Shown: one piece after another, positions 1 through 9,425 of the stretch | How positions within the stretch are numbered: the first letter of the stretch is position 1 | Layout: every line of letters begins with the position of its first letter | From: Solirubrobacter deserti | GTDB taxonomy: Bacteria; Actinomycetota; Thermoleophilia; Solirubrobacterales; Solirubrobacteraceae | Length of the DNA: 64,000 nt | Assembly: GCF_003344625.1 (NCBI RefSeq) | Contig: NZ_QPKJ02000006.1 | Location: 703,892 to 767,891 of the forward strand | Reading direction: 5' to 3' | The notes under the pieces: model-generated | Database searches by the model: none | Told to the model about the DNA's origin: nothing | What the model saw: only the letters and a program-made list of their open reading frames with translations | Translations under genes and position numbers: made by a program

Positions 1-313
1 GACACCCGCCCGGTCCGCGGTCGACGCGCCCGTTGGCGTAGTAGAGGAAGTGGTGGATCATCATCTTGTCCACCGGCAGCGGCTTTGCGTCCGGGCGCTT
101 GGAGTCCACGAGCGCCATCTCCTGGAAGCCGAGAATGGAGCCGGGCTGCGCGGGCGCCTGGCGCCCGTCGGGCTTGAGCGTGACGAACTCCGAGCGGTGC
201 ACGTACGGCAGCGACTGGATCGCCGGGGAGTAGAGCGTCAGCAGCTGCTCGGCCGCGCTCGCGGGCGCCGCGTACAGCAGCACCGCCACGACCGCGAGCA
301 GCGCCGGCCTCAT
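1..313 (-). CDS. Secreted protein, 3' part cut by window edge
   Basis: The ATG is at 311-313 and the frame runs off the left edge, so only about 104 residues are visible. It opens with a signal peptide (MRPALLAVVAVLL, then AAPASA as the likely cleavage site). The mature part contains SPAIQSLPYVHRSEF and later KMMIHHFLYY, a paired-His segment that recalls copper-binding secreted proteins such as Cu monooxygenase-like or SURNod19-like families. That comparison is a guess from a short motif. The start overlaps the stop of the preceding gene (ATGA), so it is probably the last visible gene of the argS transcript. Confidence 0.6.
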   Translation of the reverse strand, partial: MRPALLAVVAVLLYAAPASAAEQLLTLYSPAIQSLPYVHRSEFVTLKPDGRQAPAQPGSILGFQEMALVDSKRPDAKPLPVDKMMIHHFLYYANGRVDRGPGGC

Positions 314-612
314 CGCGCGCCGATCGCCTCGCGGACCGCGTTGAAGTCCGCTTCGCTGACGGTCACCGACAGCAGCTGGTCCTGCGTGCCGACGTAGAGC
401 GTCACCTCGCCGCCGTCGCGATAGCCGCCGACGACGTGCGTCGCCTGGCTGCGCGTCGCGCGCCCCTCCTCGGCGATGATCGCGAACGTCTCGGCGGCGA
501 AGCGCAGCTGGGACGCGGGGACGAACGCGCACTGCGGCCCGTTGCAGAGCACGAGCCCGCGGTTGTCGGCGTGGATGTAGGGCGCCGGCTGCTGGGCGCG
601 GACCGTGATCAC
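310..612 (-). CDS. Small conserved-looking hypothetical protein
   Basis: About 100 residues from a GTG at 610-612 that overlaps the argS stop (ATGTGA), so it is translationally coupled to argS; its own TGA overlaps the next gene. No signal peptide or membrane segment is visible. It has one closely spaced Cys pair (LCNGPQC) and a C-terminal acidic/amphipathic stretch ending VREAIGAR. I do not recognise the family. The reading frame is open far upstream inside argS, but the overlap start gives a compact protein of normal composition, whereas the upstream extension is Arg-rich antisense-type sequence. Confidence 0.6.
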   Translation of the reverse strand: MITVRAQQPAPYIHADNRGLVLCNGPQCAFVPASQLRFAAETFAIIAEEGRATRSQATHVVGGYRDGGEVTLYVGTQDQLLSVTVSEADFNAVREAIGAR

Positions 613-2234
613 ATCTGCTCCGGGGCGGACACACCGAGGAGCGTAAGGGCTGCGGCGAGCGTGCGTCGCGTTGCCACGCTCAGCCCGATCCGGAACGACT
701 GCACGGCCTCGTCGGGCTCGTCGCGCACGGGCGAGTCGCGGTAGAAGGCCGCGAACGCCTGGCCGAGCTCCAGCGCGTAGCTCGCGATCCGGTGCGGCGC
801 GCGCCGCGCGACCGCCTCGTGCACCTCGTGCGGGAACGCCAGCACCTTGCGGATCAGCTCGCGCTCGGCGTCGTTGAGCGCGACGTCCGCCGGCACCGCC
901 GCGTCCACCCGCCCCTCCGGGAGCCGGCGGAAGATGCCCGCGATCCGCGCGTGCATCATCTGCACGTAGTAGACCGGGTTCTCGGGGTCCTGCTTGGCGG
1001 CCAGGTCGAGGTCGAGGTCGATCGTGGAGTCGTGCGAGCGGCTGAGCATGAACCAGCGGGTCGCGTCCACGCCGATGCGCTCGATCAGCTCCGTGAGCGT
1101 CACGAAGTCGCCCGCGCGCTTGGACATCTTCGCCTTCTCGCCACCCTCGACGATGTGCACGAACTGCAGGATCGGCACCTCGACGCGCTCCGGGTCCTCC
1201 CCCAGCGAGCTCGCGATCGCCTTCAGCCGCGCGATGTAGCCGTGGTGGTCGGCGCCGAGCACGTAGATCGCCTTGTCGAACCCGCGCCGGAACTTGTCCT
1301 CCTGGTAGGCGACGTCGGCCGCGAAGTAGGTCGGCGCGCCGGTGGAGCGCTTGAGCACGCGGTCCTTGTCGTCGCCGAACTCGGTCGTGCGCAGCCACAG
1401 CGCGCCCTCGGACTCGTACAGGTGCGCCCGCTCGCGCAGCCGGTGCAGCGCCCGGTCGATCGGCGACGGGTCGCCCTCGTGGAGCGAGCCCTCGAGGAAG
1501 TAGGTGTCGAAGTCCACCCGGTAGGCGTGCAGCGTCTCCCGGATGCCCTCCGTGATCAGCCGCGACGCCTCCGCGCCCAGGTCCTCCGCGCTGCGCTCGG
1601 CGGCTTGCGGGATGGTGCGCGCCAGGTCGGCGACGTAGTCGCCCTTGTAGCCGTCCTCGGGCACCGGCTCGTGGCGGGCGAGCGCACGCACGGACGCGCC
1701 GAGCCGGTCGATCTGCCCGCCCGCGTTGTTGAAGTAGTACTCGCGGCTGACGGTGTGGCCGGCGAGCTCGAGCATGCGGGCGAGCGCGTCGCCGTACGCG
1801 GCGTGGCGGGCGCTGGCCGCCGTCATCGGGCCGGTCGGGTTGGCCGAGACGTACTCGACGTTGACGTTGAGCGGCTGCTCGGGCGTCGCGCGGCCCCAGT
1901 CGTCGCCGGCGGCGAGCACGTCGCGCACCGCGTTCAGGTACCAGGCATCGGCGAGGAAGAGGTTGAGGAACCCCGGCCCGGCGACTTCGACGCGCTCGAC
2001 GTTGTCCCCCAGCCGCTCGGTGACCCGAGCGCCGAGCCGCTCGGCGATCTCACGCGGCGGCGCGCCCAGCGCGGGCGCCAGCAGCATCGCCGCGTTGGTC
2101 GAGTAGTCGCCGAACCCGGCCTTCTTCGGGCGCTCGAAGCTCAGCCGGCCCTTGGGCGCGGGGTCGCCGTTGCGGAGGTCTCCGGCGGCCGCCTCGACCG
2201 CCGCCCGCAGCTCGTCGATGGGGTGCACGGGCAT
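609..2234 (-). CDS. argS: Arginyl-tRNA synthetase
   Basis: Class I aminoacyl-tRNA synthetase that charges tRNA-Arg in the cytoplasm. The 541-residue protein has an N-terminal Add-1-like region (FERPKKAGFGDYSTNAAM), the ANPTGP segment followed by the HIGH-equivalent HAAYGD near residue 145, a KMSK loop (AKMSKRAGDFVTL) near residue 370, and a C-terminal DALR anticodon-binding domain (about 430-541). The length fits the shorter bacterial ArgRS type. The ATG at 2232-2234 starts directly before MPVHPIDELR. It follows the RTX-like pseudogene by only 4 bp and is coupled to two small downstream genes. Confidence 0.97.
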   Translation of the reverse strand: MPVHPIDELRAAVEAAAGDLRNGDPAPKGRLSFERPKKAGFGDYSTNAAMLLAPALGAPPREIAERLGARVTERLGDNVERVEVAGPGFLNLFLADAWYLNAVRDVLAAGDDWGRATPEQPLNVNVEYVSANPTGPMTAASARHAAYGDALARMLELAGHTVSREYYFNNAGGQIDRLGASVRALARHEPVPEDGYKGDYVADLARTIPQAAERSAEDLGAEASRLITEGIRETLHAYRVDFDTYFLEGSLHEGDPSPIDRALHRLRERAHLYESEGALWLRTTEFGDDKDRVLKRSTGAPTYFAADVAYQEDKFRRGFDKAIYVLGADHHGYIARLKAIASSLGEDPERVEVPILQFVHIVEGGEKAKMSKRAGDFVTLTELIERIGVDATRWFMLSRSHDSTIDLDLDLAAKQDPENPVYYVQMMHARIAGIFRRLPEGRVDAAVPADVALNDAERELIRKVLAFPHEVHEAVARRAPHRIASYALELGQAFAAFYRDSPVRDEPDEAVQSFRIGLSVATRRTLAAALTLLGVSAPEQM

Positions 2235-2238
2235 GACG

Positions 2239-3092
2239 TTAGAGGAGGCGGAACCTTGTCGGCTCCTGCTCGCCGTCGGGTTCCACGAGCACCGTCGTGG
2301 GCCGTCGCAGGGGCACCCGTACGCCGTTCGTGCGCTGCAGGGTCGTCACCCGCTCGCCGACGGCGACGCGCACACCGCTCGGACGCGGGAACTCGTCCGT
2401 GTCCCAGCTCAGGACCAGGTGGTCGCGCGCGAGCCGCAGCCGTGTGCCCTGGTGGACGAGCCGCTCGCAGTCCCGCGCACGCCCGTGTCGCCGAACAGGT
2501 AGATGGCGTCGATGCGGTCGCGACCGCTGCCGCAGCGGACGACGCCGTCCCCGGTGAACGACAGGCCGATGCCGTCGTTCCCGGGCCCGCCGTCGAGGCG
2601 ATCGTTGCCGTGCATGGCCTCGAGCGTGTCGTTCCCGGCGCCGCCGAGCACGCGGTCGTGGCCGCGACCACCGTCGAGCTGGTCCGGGCCGCCGCGTCCG
2701 CGGATGTGGTCGTCTCCCGGGCCGCCCTCGATGTCGTTGCGCTCGGCGTCGCCGAGCAGCAGGTCATCGCCGGCGCCGCCGTCGACGGCCACGAGCGCCG
2801 TGCCCCGGGCCTCGACACGGTCGTCGCCGTCCCCCGCCCGCACGGTCATGAGCACGGCGCCGGTGCAGATGACGGCGTCCGGGCCGTCCGCCGGACAGCC
2901 CGTCGGCGCGACGGCGGTGTCGCGCAGCCGTACGCCGCCGGGCACGGACTCGACGGTGATCCGGTTGCGCTCGCCGGGCGCGGCGGTGAACACCCACGTG
3001 CGGTCCTCGAGGGTGATCGTGCCCGCGTGCGCGGGCGCCGCGACGACGAGGCTAGTGGTGATAAGGCTCGTTGCCCAGGATCTTGTGCGCAC
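2239..3092 (-). pseudogene. RTX-like Ca-binding secreted protein, frameshifted
   Basis: From a GTG at 3090-3092 a signal peptide (MRTRSWATSLITTSLVVAAPAHA) leads into glycine/aspartate-rich nonapeptide repeats such as GGAGNDTLE, GGPGNDGI and GGRGHDRVL, which in RTX proteins bind calcium. Near 2470-2478 the frame breaks. The expected continuation DCERLVHQGTRLRLARD is in the next frame and runs to a TAA at 2239-2241, giving a plausible 77-residue C-terminal domain. A one-base deletion (or a sequencing error) explains this. The start lies inside the 3' end of rlmH, and argS begins 4 bp after the stop. Function is unknown; extracellular location is inferred. Confidence 0.7.
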
Positions 3093-3462
3093 GGTAGAGC
3101 TGCTCCAGCAGTACAACGCGCGCGAGCATGTGGGGGAGCGTCATTGGTCCGAAGGACAGCTTGTGGTGCGCCTGCGGCAGCTCGATCCCGAACGCGCCGC
3201 CGATCACGAAGCACACGTCCAGGCCCCCCTGGCGGCGCTCCTCCACCCACTCGCTGAAGGCCTCGCTGGTGTGGGTGCGGCCGCGGCTGTCGAGCAGGCA
3301 GACGTACGCGCGCTCGGGGATGCGGCGGCGCAGCGCATCGTCGTCGGCGACCTCGATGACGTCCACGCGGGCGTAGCGGGTGAGCAGCTTCGCGTAGTGC
3401 GCCAGGGGCTCCGCGTACGGCGTGCCCTTCGATCTCCCAACGGCAACCACGGTGTACCGCAC
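3052..3462 (-). CDS. rlmH: 23S rRNA pseudouridine-1915 N3-methyltransferase
   Basis: SPOUT-class methyltransferase of the RlmH/YbeA family, acting on helix 69 of 23S rRNA in the assembled ribosome. The 136-residue protein is a little shorter than the usual 155, mainly at the N-terminus. Family marks are CLLDSRGRTHTSEAFSEW, the SAM-binding FVIGGAFGI and the C-terminal LSFGPMTLPHMLARVVLLEQLYRA. It begins at GTG 3460-3462. The final 41 bp overlap the downstream RTX-like gene. A DUF3467 gene diverges 20 bp away. Confidence 0.93.
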   Translation of the reverse strand: MRYTVVAVGRSKGTPYAEPLAHYAKLLTRYARVDVIEVADDDALRRRIPERAYVCLLDSRGRTHTSEAFSEWVEERRQGGLDVCFVIGGAFGIELPQAHHKLSFGPMTLPHMLARVVLLEQLYRAHKILGNEPYHH

Positions 3463-3482
3463 GGTGTGGGATGCTAGGCGCG

Positions 3483-3791
3483 ATGGCCTCAGACGACCGC
3501 GAACGGCACTTCAACCTCCACACCACCCCGGAAGTGATGGCGGGCGTGTACGCGAACTTCGCGACCGTCTCGCACTCCGACTACGAGTTCACGCTGACGT
3601 TCTCGCGCGTGGACCACGAGGTCGAGGCCGACGAGGTGCCGGGGGTCGTGGTGTCGCGCATCTCGCTCTCCGCCCAGGCGATGCGCGAGCTGATCGACGC
3701 GATGGAGGACAACTGGTCCAAGTGGTCGGTGCGGGAGGGCATCAAGCGCCTCCCGGAGACCCGCCCGGACTTCAGGGACGACCAGCAGTAA
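3483..3791 (+). CDS. DUF3467 family protein
   Basis: A 102-residue cytoplasmic protein of the DUF3467 type, whose molecular role is not established. Recognisable features are the opening HFNLHTTPEVMAGVYANF, the segment SHSDYEFTLTFSRV, and the later VSRISLSAQAMRELIDAM. The ATG at 3483 is preferred over an in-frame ATG at 3471, because the purine-rich AGGCG sits just ahead of 3483. It is transcribed divergently from rlmH, and convergent with the M48 protease gene. Confidence 0.8.
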   Translation: MASDDRERHFNLHTTPEVMAGVYANFATVSHSDYEFTLTFSRVDHEVEADEVPGVVVSRISLSAQAMRELIDAMEDNWSKWSVREGIKRLPETRPDFRDDQQ

Positions 3792-3820
3792 CGCCCGCCA
3801 ACTCGAGTACGACGGATTCT

Positions 3821-3837
3821 GGCGGGCCCCGCCCGCC
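3821..3837. terminator. Possible bidirectional terminator hairpin
   Basis: A perfect 7-bp GC stem (GGCGGGC / GCCCGCC, loop CCC) lies in the 141-bp space between the convergent DUF3467 and M48 genes. No T-run follows on either side, so an intrinsic terminator is only a possibility. The rest of this space holds further GC-rich partial inverted repeats and no coding sequence I can support. Confidence 0.3.
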
Positions 3838-3932
3838 GCTGCCGGCACCCGGCGGGCACCAACGGACCACCAGTACGCCCGCGCCCACCGTGCACCGGCA
3901 GCGACGACCGTTGCTGCCACCAGCGATCCGCC

Positions 3933-5117
3933 CTACTCGAGCTGACGGGCGAGCGCGGCCCCGATCCGCTCCATCGTGGTGGGGTGGGTCGCCAGCAGCA
4001 GCTGCTGCCAGCGGGGCGGGTCCGGATCGCCGACGTTCTTGACGGTGATCCGCCGCTCGAAGCCGATCATCGCCTCCGGCTCGTTCGTGAGCTCGAGCGC
4101 GAAGGCGTCCGCGCGGCGCTCGATCGCACGCGAGAGCTGGTTGGAGATGGCGGTGAGGACGGGCGCGACGAGCGCGAGGGCGAGCACGGTGGCGGGGACC
4201 GCGGTGGCGCCCGGCTTGGTGAGGCGTTCGGCCACGCGGGCCACGACGAGCGTCCCGAACGGTGCGACGAGCGCCAGCCACAGCAGGCCGCCGGGGACGT
4301 CCTTGTGCTTGACGTGGCCGAGCTCGTGCGCGACGACGAGCCGCGTCTCGGCCGGCGTGAAGTCCTTGAGCAGCGTGTCGTAGAGCACGACCCGCTTGGT
4401 CGTGCCGAGCCCGGTGACGTACGCGTTGGCGGCCGTGGTGCGCCGTGACGCGTCCACCTCGTAGACCTCGCCGACGTCGACTCCGGCCTTGCGTGCGAGC
4501 TCGAGGACGTCGTCGCGGGTCTCGCCCGCCGGGAGCGGCTCGAACCGGTTGAAGATCGGGTCGAGCGCGACCGGGCCGAGGTAGCTGAACACGACCGCGA
4601 AGCCGGCGACGGCGGCCGCGCCGGGCGCCCACCAGTCGCGGCCGAAGCGCCGCAGCCCGACGACCAGCAGCGCGCCGCCGCCCGCCGCGAAGACGCTCGT
4701 GATCGCGGTCGACTTGGCCGTGTCCGCCGCCCAGCCGCCCCACGACTGGGTGATGAGCCCGACGTCCTTGGCGCGCTGGCGCGCGGCGGCGCGCAGCGGG
4801 AGCGCGGCCGTGGTGGTGGCCAGCGTGAGCGCGACGGCCGCCGCGGCGCCGGTCACGACCGGCCGCTTCCCGGCGCGGGGCGCGAACTTGACGGCGCCGA
4901 TCAGGACGGCCAGCTCGACCGCCGTGCGGGCGCCGAACAGCCACAGCTGGCCGGAACGGAAGTCGACCGCGCGCTGCAACTCGGTCGCGCTGAAGTAGGC
5001 TCGCGGATCTGCCTCCACCACCGGGTAGCGCTCCTTGGGCCGCAGCAGGAGCACCGCAGCCTCCGCGATGACGATTGCGGCGACCACTGCGGCGGGAAGG
5101 CGGAGCCTCTGCGGCAC
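3933..5117 (-). CDS. M48 family (Ste24/CAAX-type) membrane zinc protease
   Basis: Integral-membrane metalloprotease of family M48. With the GTG at 5115-5117 it has 394 residues, starting with a hydrophobic segment (LPAAVVAAIVIAEAAVLLL). Further membrane segments follow. The zinc motif is HELGHVKHKD near residue 270, with the third ligand in ERRADAFALEL. Ste24-like features (FNRFEPLPAG; a Thr/Asn-rich loop before YVTGLGTTKRVVLYDTLL) place it with CAAX-protease-like M48 members, which in bacteria usually act in membrane-protein quality control. The frame is open further upstream but that part is Arg-rich noise overlapping the divergent phosphoesterase gene. Confidence 0.88.
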   Translation of the reverse strand: MPQRLRLPAAVVAAIVIAEAAVLLLRPKERYPVVEADPRAYFSATELQRAVDFRSGQLWLFGARTAVELAVLIGAVKFAPRAGKRPVVTGAAAAVALTLATTTAALPLRAAARQRAKDVGLITQSWGGWAADTAKSTAITSVFAAGGGALLVVGLRRFGRDWWAPGAAAVAGFAVVFSYLGPVALDPIFNRFEPLPAGETRDDVLELARKAGVDVGEVYEVDASRRTTAANAYVTGLGTTKRVVLYDTLLKDFTPAETRLVVAHELGHVKHKDVPGGLLWLALVAPFGTLVVARVAERLTKPGATAVPATVLALALVAPVLTAISNQLSRAIERRADAFALELTNEPEAMIGFERRITVKNVGDPDPPRWQQLLLATHPTTMERIGAALARQLE

Positions 5118-5134
5118 CGAATAGACGCTACGCC

Positions 5135-5866
5135 ATGCAGGTCGCCATCTGTACCGACATCCACGGGAACCGCCACGCCTTCGAGGCCGTGATCGCCGCT
5201 GCCCAGGCGGCGGGGGCCGAGGCGATGTGGTGCCTGGGCGACCTCGTCGGGTACGGCGCCGAGCCGGACGCCTGCGTGGCGCTGGCGCGTGAGCACTGCT
5301 CGATCGTGCTCGCCGGCAACCACGACCTGGCGGTGACCGGCGCGCTCTCGCTCGAGGACTTCTCCAAGGGCGCCGCGCTGGCGGCCCAGTGGACGCAGCG
5401 GACGATCTCCGAAGAGACGATGGCCTGGCTGAGCGAGCTCGAGCCGGCGGACGAGAGCCACGGCTACGGGCTCTTCCACGCCTCGCCACGCGATCCGGTG
5501 TGGGAGTACGTGCTGTCGCCGCACACGGCCGAGGGCTGCTTTCGCGCGACCGACTTCCCGGTCTCGTTCGTCGGGCACTCGCACGTCGCGCTCTCGTTCT
5601 CCTGGTTGGAGGGGGAGCCGGTGAGCGGGACGGCGCGCCGCGACGGCACCGAGCTCGACCTGAGCGTCGGGCGCTGGCTGATCAACCCCGGCGGGACGGG
5701 TCAGCCGCGCGACGGTGACCCGCGGGCCGCCTGGCTGCTGCTGGACACGGAGGACGCGCGCGCCTCCTACCGGCGCGCCGAGTACGACATCGCGGGCGCG
5801 CAGGCCGCGATCCGGGCCACGGAGCTGCCCGCCTCACTGGCCGACCGTCTGCAGTACGGGCAGTAA
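5135..5866 (+). CDS. Metallophosphoesterase (YfcE/MJ0936-like)
   Basis: Calcineurin-like phosphoesterase of 243 residues. The metal-ligand motifs are in order: TDIHGNRHA (DxH), CLGDLVGYGAEPD (GDxxGYG), LAGNHDLAV (GNHD), a histidine in LFHASPRD, and FVGHSHVALSF (GHxH). This pattern matches small cytoplasmic phosphodiesterases of the YfcE/Mj0936 type; the substrate is unknown. Only 17 bp separate its ATG from the divergent M48 start, so at least one of the two mRNAs probably has almost no leader. A lipoprotein gene follows 14 bp downstream. Confidence 0.88.
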   Translation: MQVAICTDIHGNRHAFEAVIAAAQAAGAEAMWCLGDLVGYGAEPDACVALAREHCSIVLAGNHDLAVTGALSLEDFSKGAALAAQWTQRTISEETMAWLSELEPADESHGYGLFHASPRDPVWEYVLSPHTAEGCFRATDFPVSFVGHSHVALSFSWLEGEPVSGTARRDGTELDLSVGRWLINPGGTGQPRDGDPRAAWLLLDTEDARASYRRAEYDIAGAQAAIRATELPASLADRLQYGQ

Positions 5867-5880
5867 CCTCGATACGTCGA

Positions 5881-6386
5881 ATGAGACGCGCGCTGCCCCT
5901 CTTCGTCGCGGCCGTCGCCTTTCTGGCGGGCTGCGGACAGTCCAACCCGGAGCTGATCCCGCAGTCCGACGCCGAGACCATGCTCGCCGCGGCCGACAAG
6001 ATCACCGCGGCCTGCGACGCCGAGGACCGCAGCGAGGTCCGCCGCCAGCTGCGGATCATCGACCGCGAGATCGACGGGCTGCCGCGCGCGACCGACGACG
6101 CGCTGCGCGAGAACCTGCAGGCGTGGGCGGACCGCATCGAGGAGCGCGTGACCGACGACTGCCGGGCTCAAGAGCAGGACACGCCGACGCCGACGCCGAC
6201 CGAGACGGCCACCGAGGAGCCGACGGAGACGCCCACGGAGACGCCGACCGAGACGTCAACGCCGCAGGACACGCCGACGCCGACGCCGACCGAAGCGCCG
6301 ACCGAGGAGCCGACGCCCGAGCCGACACAGACGCCCGCGCCGACCGAGCCGCCCGTGGAGCCGACCGTCACGCCGGAGGTGCCGTA

Positions 6387-6387
<1 letters not shown>
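5881..6387 (+). CDS. Lipoprotein with Thr/Pro/Glu-rich tail
   Basis: A 168-residue exported protein. The N-terminus is a lipoprotein signal (FVAAVAFLAGCGQS; lipobox LAGC), followed by a helical charged domain (about residues 30-100) and a low-complexity tail made of PTPTETPTE-type repeats. Such tails are common in actinobacterial surface proteins as stalks or O-glycosylation regions. Its stop codon overlaps the GTG of the kinase gene (TAGTG), so the two are made together. The helical domain may sense or modulate envelope state for the kinase, but that is inference. Confidence 0.8.
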
Positions 6388-7583
<1,196 letters not shown>

Positions 7584-7593
7584 CGGCGCGGCG

Positions 7594-8583
7594 CTAGAGC
7601 GTGCGGCGCAGCGCTTCCAGCCCGCTGTAGCGCGGGTTCCATCCGAGCTCGCGACGGGCCTTGCCGGCGTCCATGATCGCCGGGCGGCTGATCGCCTCGG
7701 CCCACTCGGCGAACGGCGGCGCGAACGGCAGGCCGGCCACCGCCCGCGCGCCGGCCTGGACCACGCGCCGCGGTGCCGGCAGCGGCGCCAGCCCGAGCTC
7801 GCGCGCGACGTCGTGGGCGGTCAGGACGCCTTCGCCCGCGAGGTTGTAGGCGCCCGGCGGGCCCGCGCCCAGCACGCTCAGCAGCAGCGCCTGCCCGACG
7901 TCGTCCTCGTCGACGAACTGCACCGGAAGCTCGGGGACGGCCACCGGCAGCGGCACGGGCGACCGGCGCAGCAGCGCGCCGACACCGCGGGCGAGCGGCG
8001 CGAGCGGCCCGGGGAGCAGGTCCTTGGCGCCGATCGCGTGCGGGCCGAGGACGATCGGCGGGCGCAGCAGGTACAGGCCGAGCTCCGGGCGCCGGCTCGC
8101 CTCCATCGTGAGCTCGCGCTCGATCTCGGCCTTCTCCTGAGCGTAGAAGAGGTGCGACGCCGGGCGCACGGGCCAGGCCTCCGTCAGCGGCTGCGGGTTC
8201 TCGGGGTGGAAGCCGTAGGCCGCCACCGAGGAGGCATACACGAACCGCCGGGCGCCGGCCGCGGCCGCCGCGCGGAAGGCGTTCAGCGTCCCCTCGACGT
8301 TGATCGCGCGGATCGTCGCGCGCGGCGCGGTGCCGGTGATCATGAACGCGAGGTGGACGACCACGTCGGCGCCGGCGAACGCGTCCTCGAGCGCCGCGCG
8401 GTCGCGGACGTCGCCGCGCCGGTACTCGAGCTTCGTCCAGCCGCGCGCGGCCGGGTCGAACGGCCGGCGGGCGATGCCGACCACGTGGCGCACGCGCGCT
8501 TCCGTCTCCAGCAGGGGCAGCAGCCCGAAGCCGAACGTCCCGGTCGGACCGGTCACCGCCACCGTCAGTGCCGCCTCGCTCAT
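7594..8583 (-). CDS. NAD-dependent epimerase/dehydratase (extended SDR)
   Basis: Extended short-chain dehydrogenase of 329 residues. The Rossmann signature is TGPTGTFGFGL near residue 10, followed by VVHLAFMITG, the catalytic serine area YASSVAAYG and the YxxxK pair in FYAQEKAEIE. The C-terminal half carries the substrate-binding region with VQFVDEDDVGQAL. The family acts on sugar nucleotides or other carbonyl/hydroxyl substrates; nothing here fixes which. Its ATG overlaps the stop of the methyltransferase gene (ATGA), as the third gene of the tgt operon, and it ends 10 bp from the convergent kinase gene. Confidence 0.88.
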   Translation of the reverse strand: MSEAALTVAVTGPTGTFGFGLLPLLETEARVRHVVGIARRPFDPAARGWTKLEYRRGDVRDRAALEDAFAGADVVVHLAFMITGTAPRATIRAINVEGTLNAFRAAAAAGARRFVYASSVAAYGFHPENPQPLTEAWPVRPASHLFYAQEKAEIERELTMEASRRPELGLYLLRPPIVLGPHAIGAKDLLPGPLAPLARGVGALLRRSPVPLPVAVPELPVQFVDEDDVGQALLLSVLGAGPPGAYNLAGEGVLTAHDVARELGLAPLPAPRRVVQAGARAVAGLPFAPPFAEWAEAISRPAIMDAGKARRELGWNPRYSGLEALRRTL

Positions 8584-9425
8584 GGCTCCTGCACTACCCA
8601 CGCGACGAGGATGGTGAGCGGCAGCGCGTAGCCGGCGGCGGTCCGGTAGGGCTCGGCGAGAGCTTCGAGCCGCGCGCGGTGCTCGTCCGTCGCGTGCTCG
8701 ATCCGGGCGGCCGTGCGGACCGTGCCGCCACGGGCGCCGTCCCACAGCGCGTCGAGCGAGTCGACGTGGAGCGTGTCGCGCACCGTTGTGACCGTCGCGT
8801 CGCCACCGAGCAGCGCCGCGAGCCGGTCCGGGTGCGCGTAGAGCTCGGAGTCCGGCCCGTCGGGCACGCCGCCGAGGCCGCTCACGGCCCGCGAGGGGAG
8901 GTCGAGGAACGCGACCTCCTCCGCGGGCCCCCACGCGGCGAGCGCGACGGTGCGCGCCACCCGCTTGAGCTCCGCGACCGCGGCGCGCGCGTCGGGAGTG
9001 TGGTTGACCAGGAACGCGCCGAGCGCGACGTCGAACGCCCCGTCCTCGAACGGCAGCCGCTCGGCGTCGGCCTCGACGAAGCTCAGGTCCGGGTGGCGCC
9101 GGCGCGCCTCGGCGATCATGCCGGGCGCGAGATCGACGCCGGTGACGTCCGCGCCCTTGGCCGCCGCCGCGGCCGCGAGCGTCCCCGGCCCGCACCCGAC
9201 GTCCACCACCCGGTCGCCGGCCTTGACGTGCGCGAGCAGCGCGGGATGGGCGAACGCGGTCGCGCGCGCCGTGAGCGCGTCGTACGTGCCCGCGCGCGCC
9301 GACCAGCCGGCGGCTTCAAAGGACTTGAACGCGGCCGCCTCGCCGCCCGCCGCCGCGGCCTCGCCGTCCGCCGCCGCGGCCTCGCCGCCCGCCGCGGCCT
9401 CGTCGCGGCCGCCCGCGCCGCTCAT
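8580..9425 (-). CDS. SAM-dependent methyltransferase (class I)
   Basis: A 281-residue class I methyltransferase of the methyltransf_11 type. The SAM-binding motif is VVDVGCGPGTLAAA, followed by GVDLAPGMI and FVEADAERLPF, which matches ubiquinone/menaquinone-type or small-molecule methyltransferases. The first 35 residues are a low-complexity Ala/Glu/Gly run with a repeated GGEAAA unit, encoded by a short tandem repeat, so the functional domain starts around FKSFEAAGWS. Its ATG overlaps the tgt stop (ATGA) and its stop overlaps the epimerase start, so the three genes are one operon. The substrate is unknown. Confidence 0.85.
   Translation of the reverse strand: MSGAGGRDEAAAGGEAAAADGEAAAAGGEAAAFKSFEAAGWSARAGTYDALTARATAFAHPALLAHVKAGDRVVDVGCGPGTLAAAAAAKGADVTGVDLAPGMIAEARRRHPDLSFVEADAERLPFEDGAFDVALGAFLVNHTPDARAAVAELKRVARTVALAAWGPAEEVAFLDLPSRAVSGLGGVPDGPDSELYAHPDRLAALLGGDATVTTVRDTLHVDSLDALWDGARGGTVRTAARIEHATDEHRARLEALAEPYRTAAGYALPLTILVAWVVQEP

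Noticed and set aside
792..3257. 821-codon plus-strand open frame opposite argS
   Set aside because: Arg/Val/His-rich translation with no domain, exactly antisense to well-supported argS; a GC-rich shadow frame.
3803..3936. CTCGAGTA / TACTCGAG inverted repeat flanking the 3.8-kb convergent spacer as insertion-sequence ends
   Set aside because: Only about 8 bp are exact, one arm lies in the M48 stop region, and there is no transposase.
3933..5489. 518-residue version of the M48 protease
   Set aside because: The extra N-terminal 124 residues are Arg/Pro-rich and antisense to the phosphoesterase gene; GTG 5117 gives a normal membrane N-terminus.
6181..6370. Thr/Pro/Glu repeat DNA as a CRISPR or minisatellite
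   Set aside because: Short irregular coding repeats in frame with a lipoprotein tail; no spacer-repeat structure.
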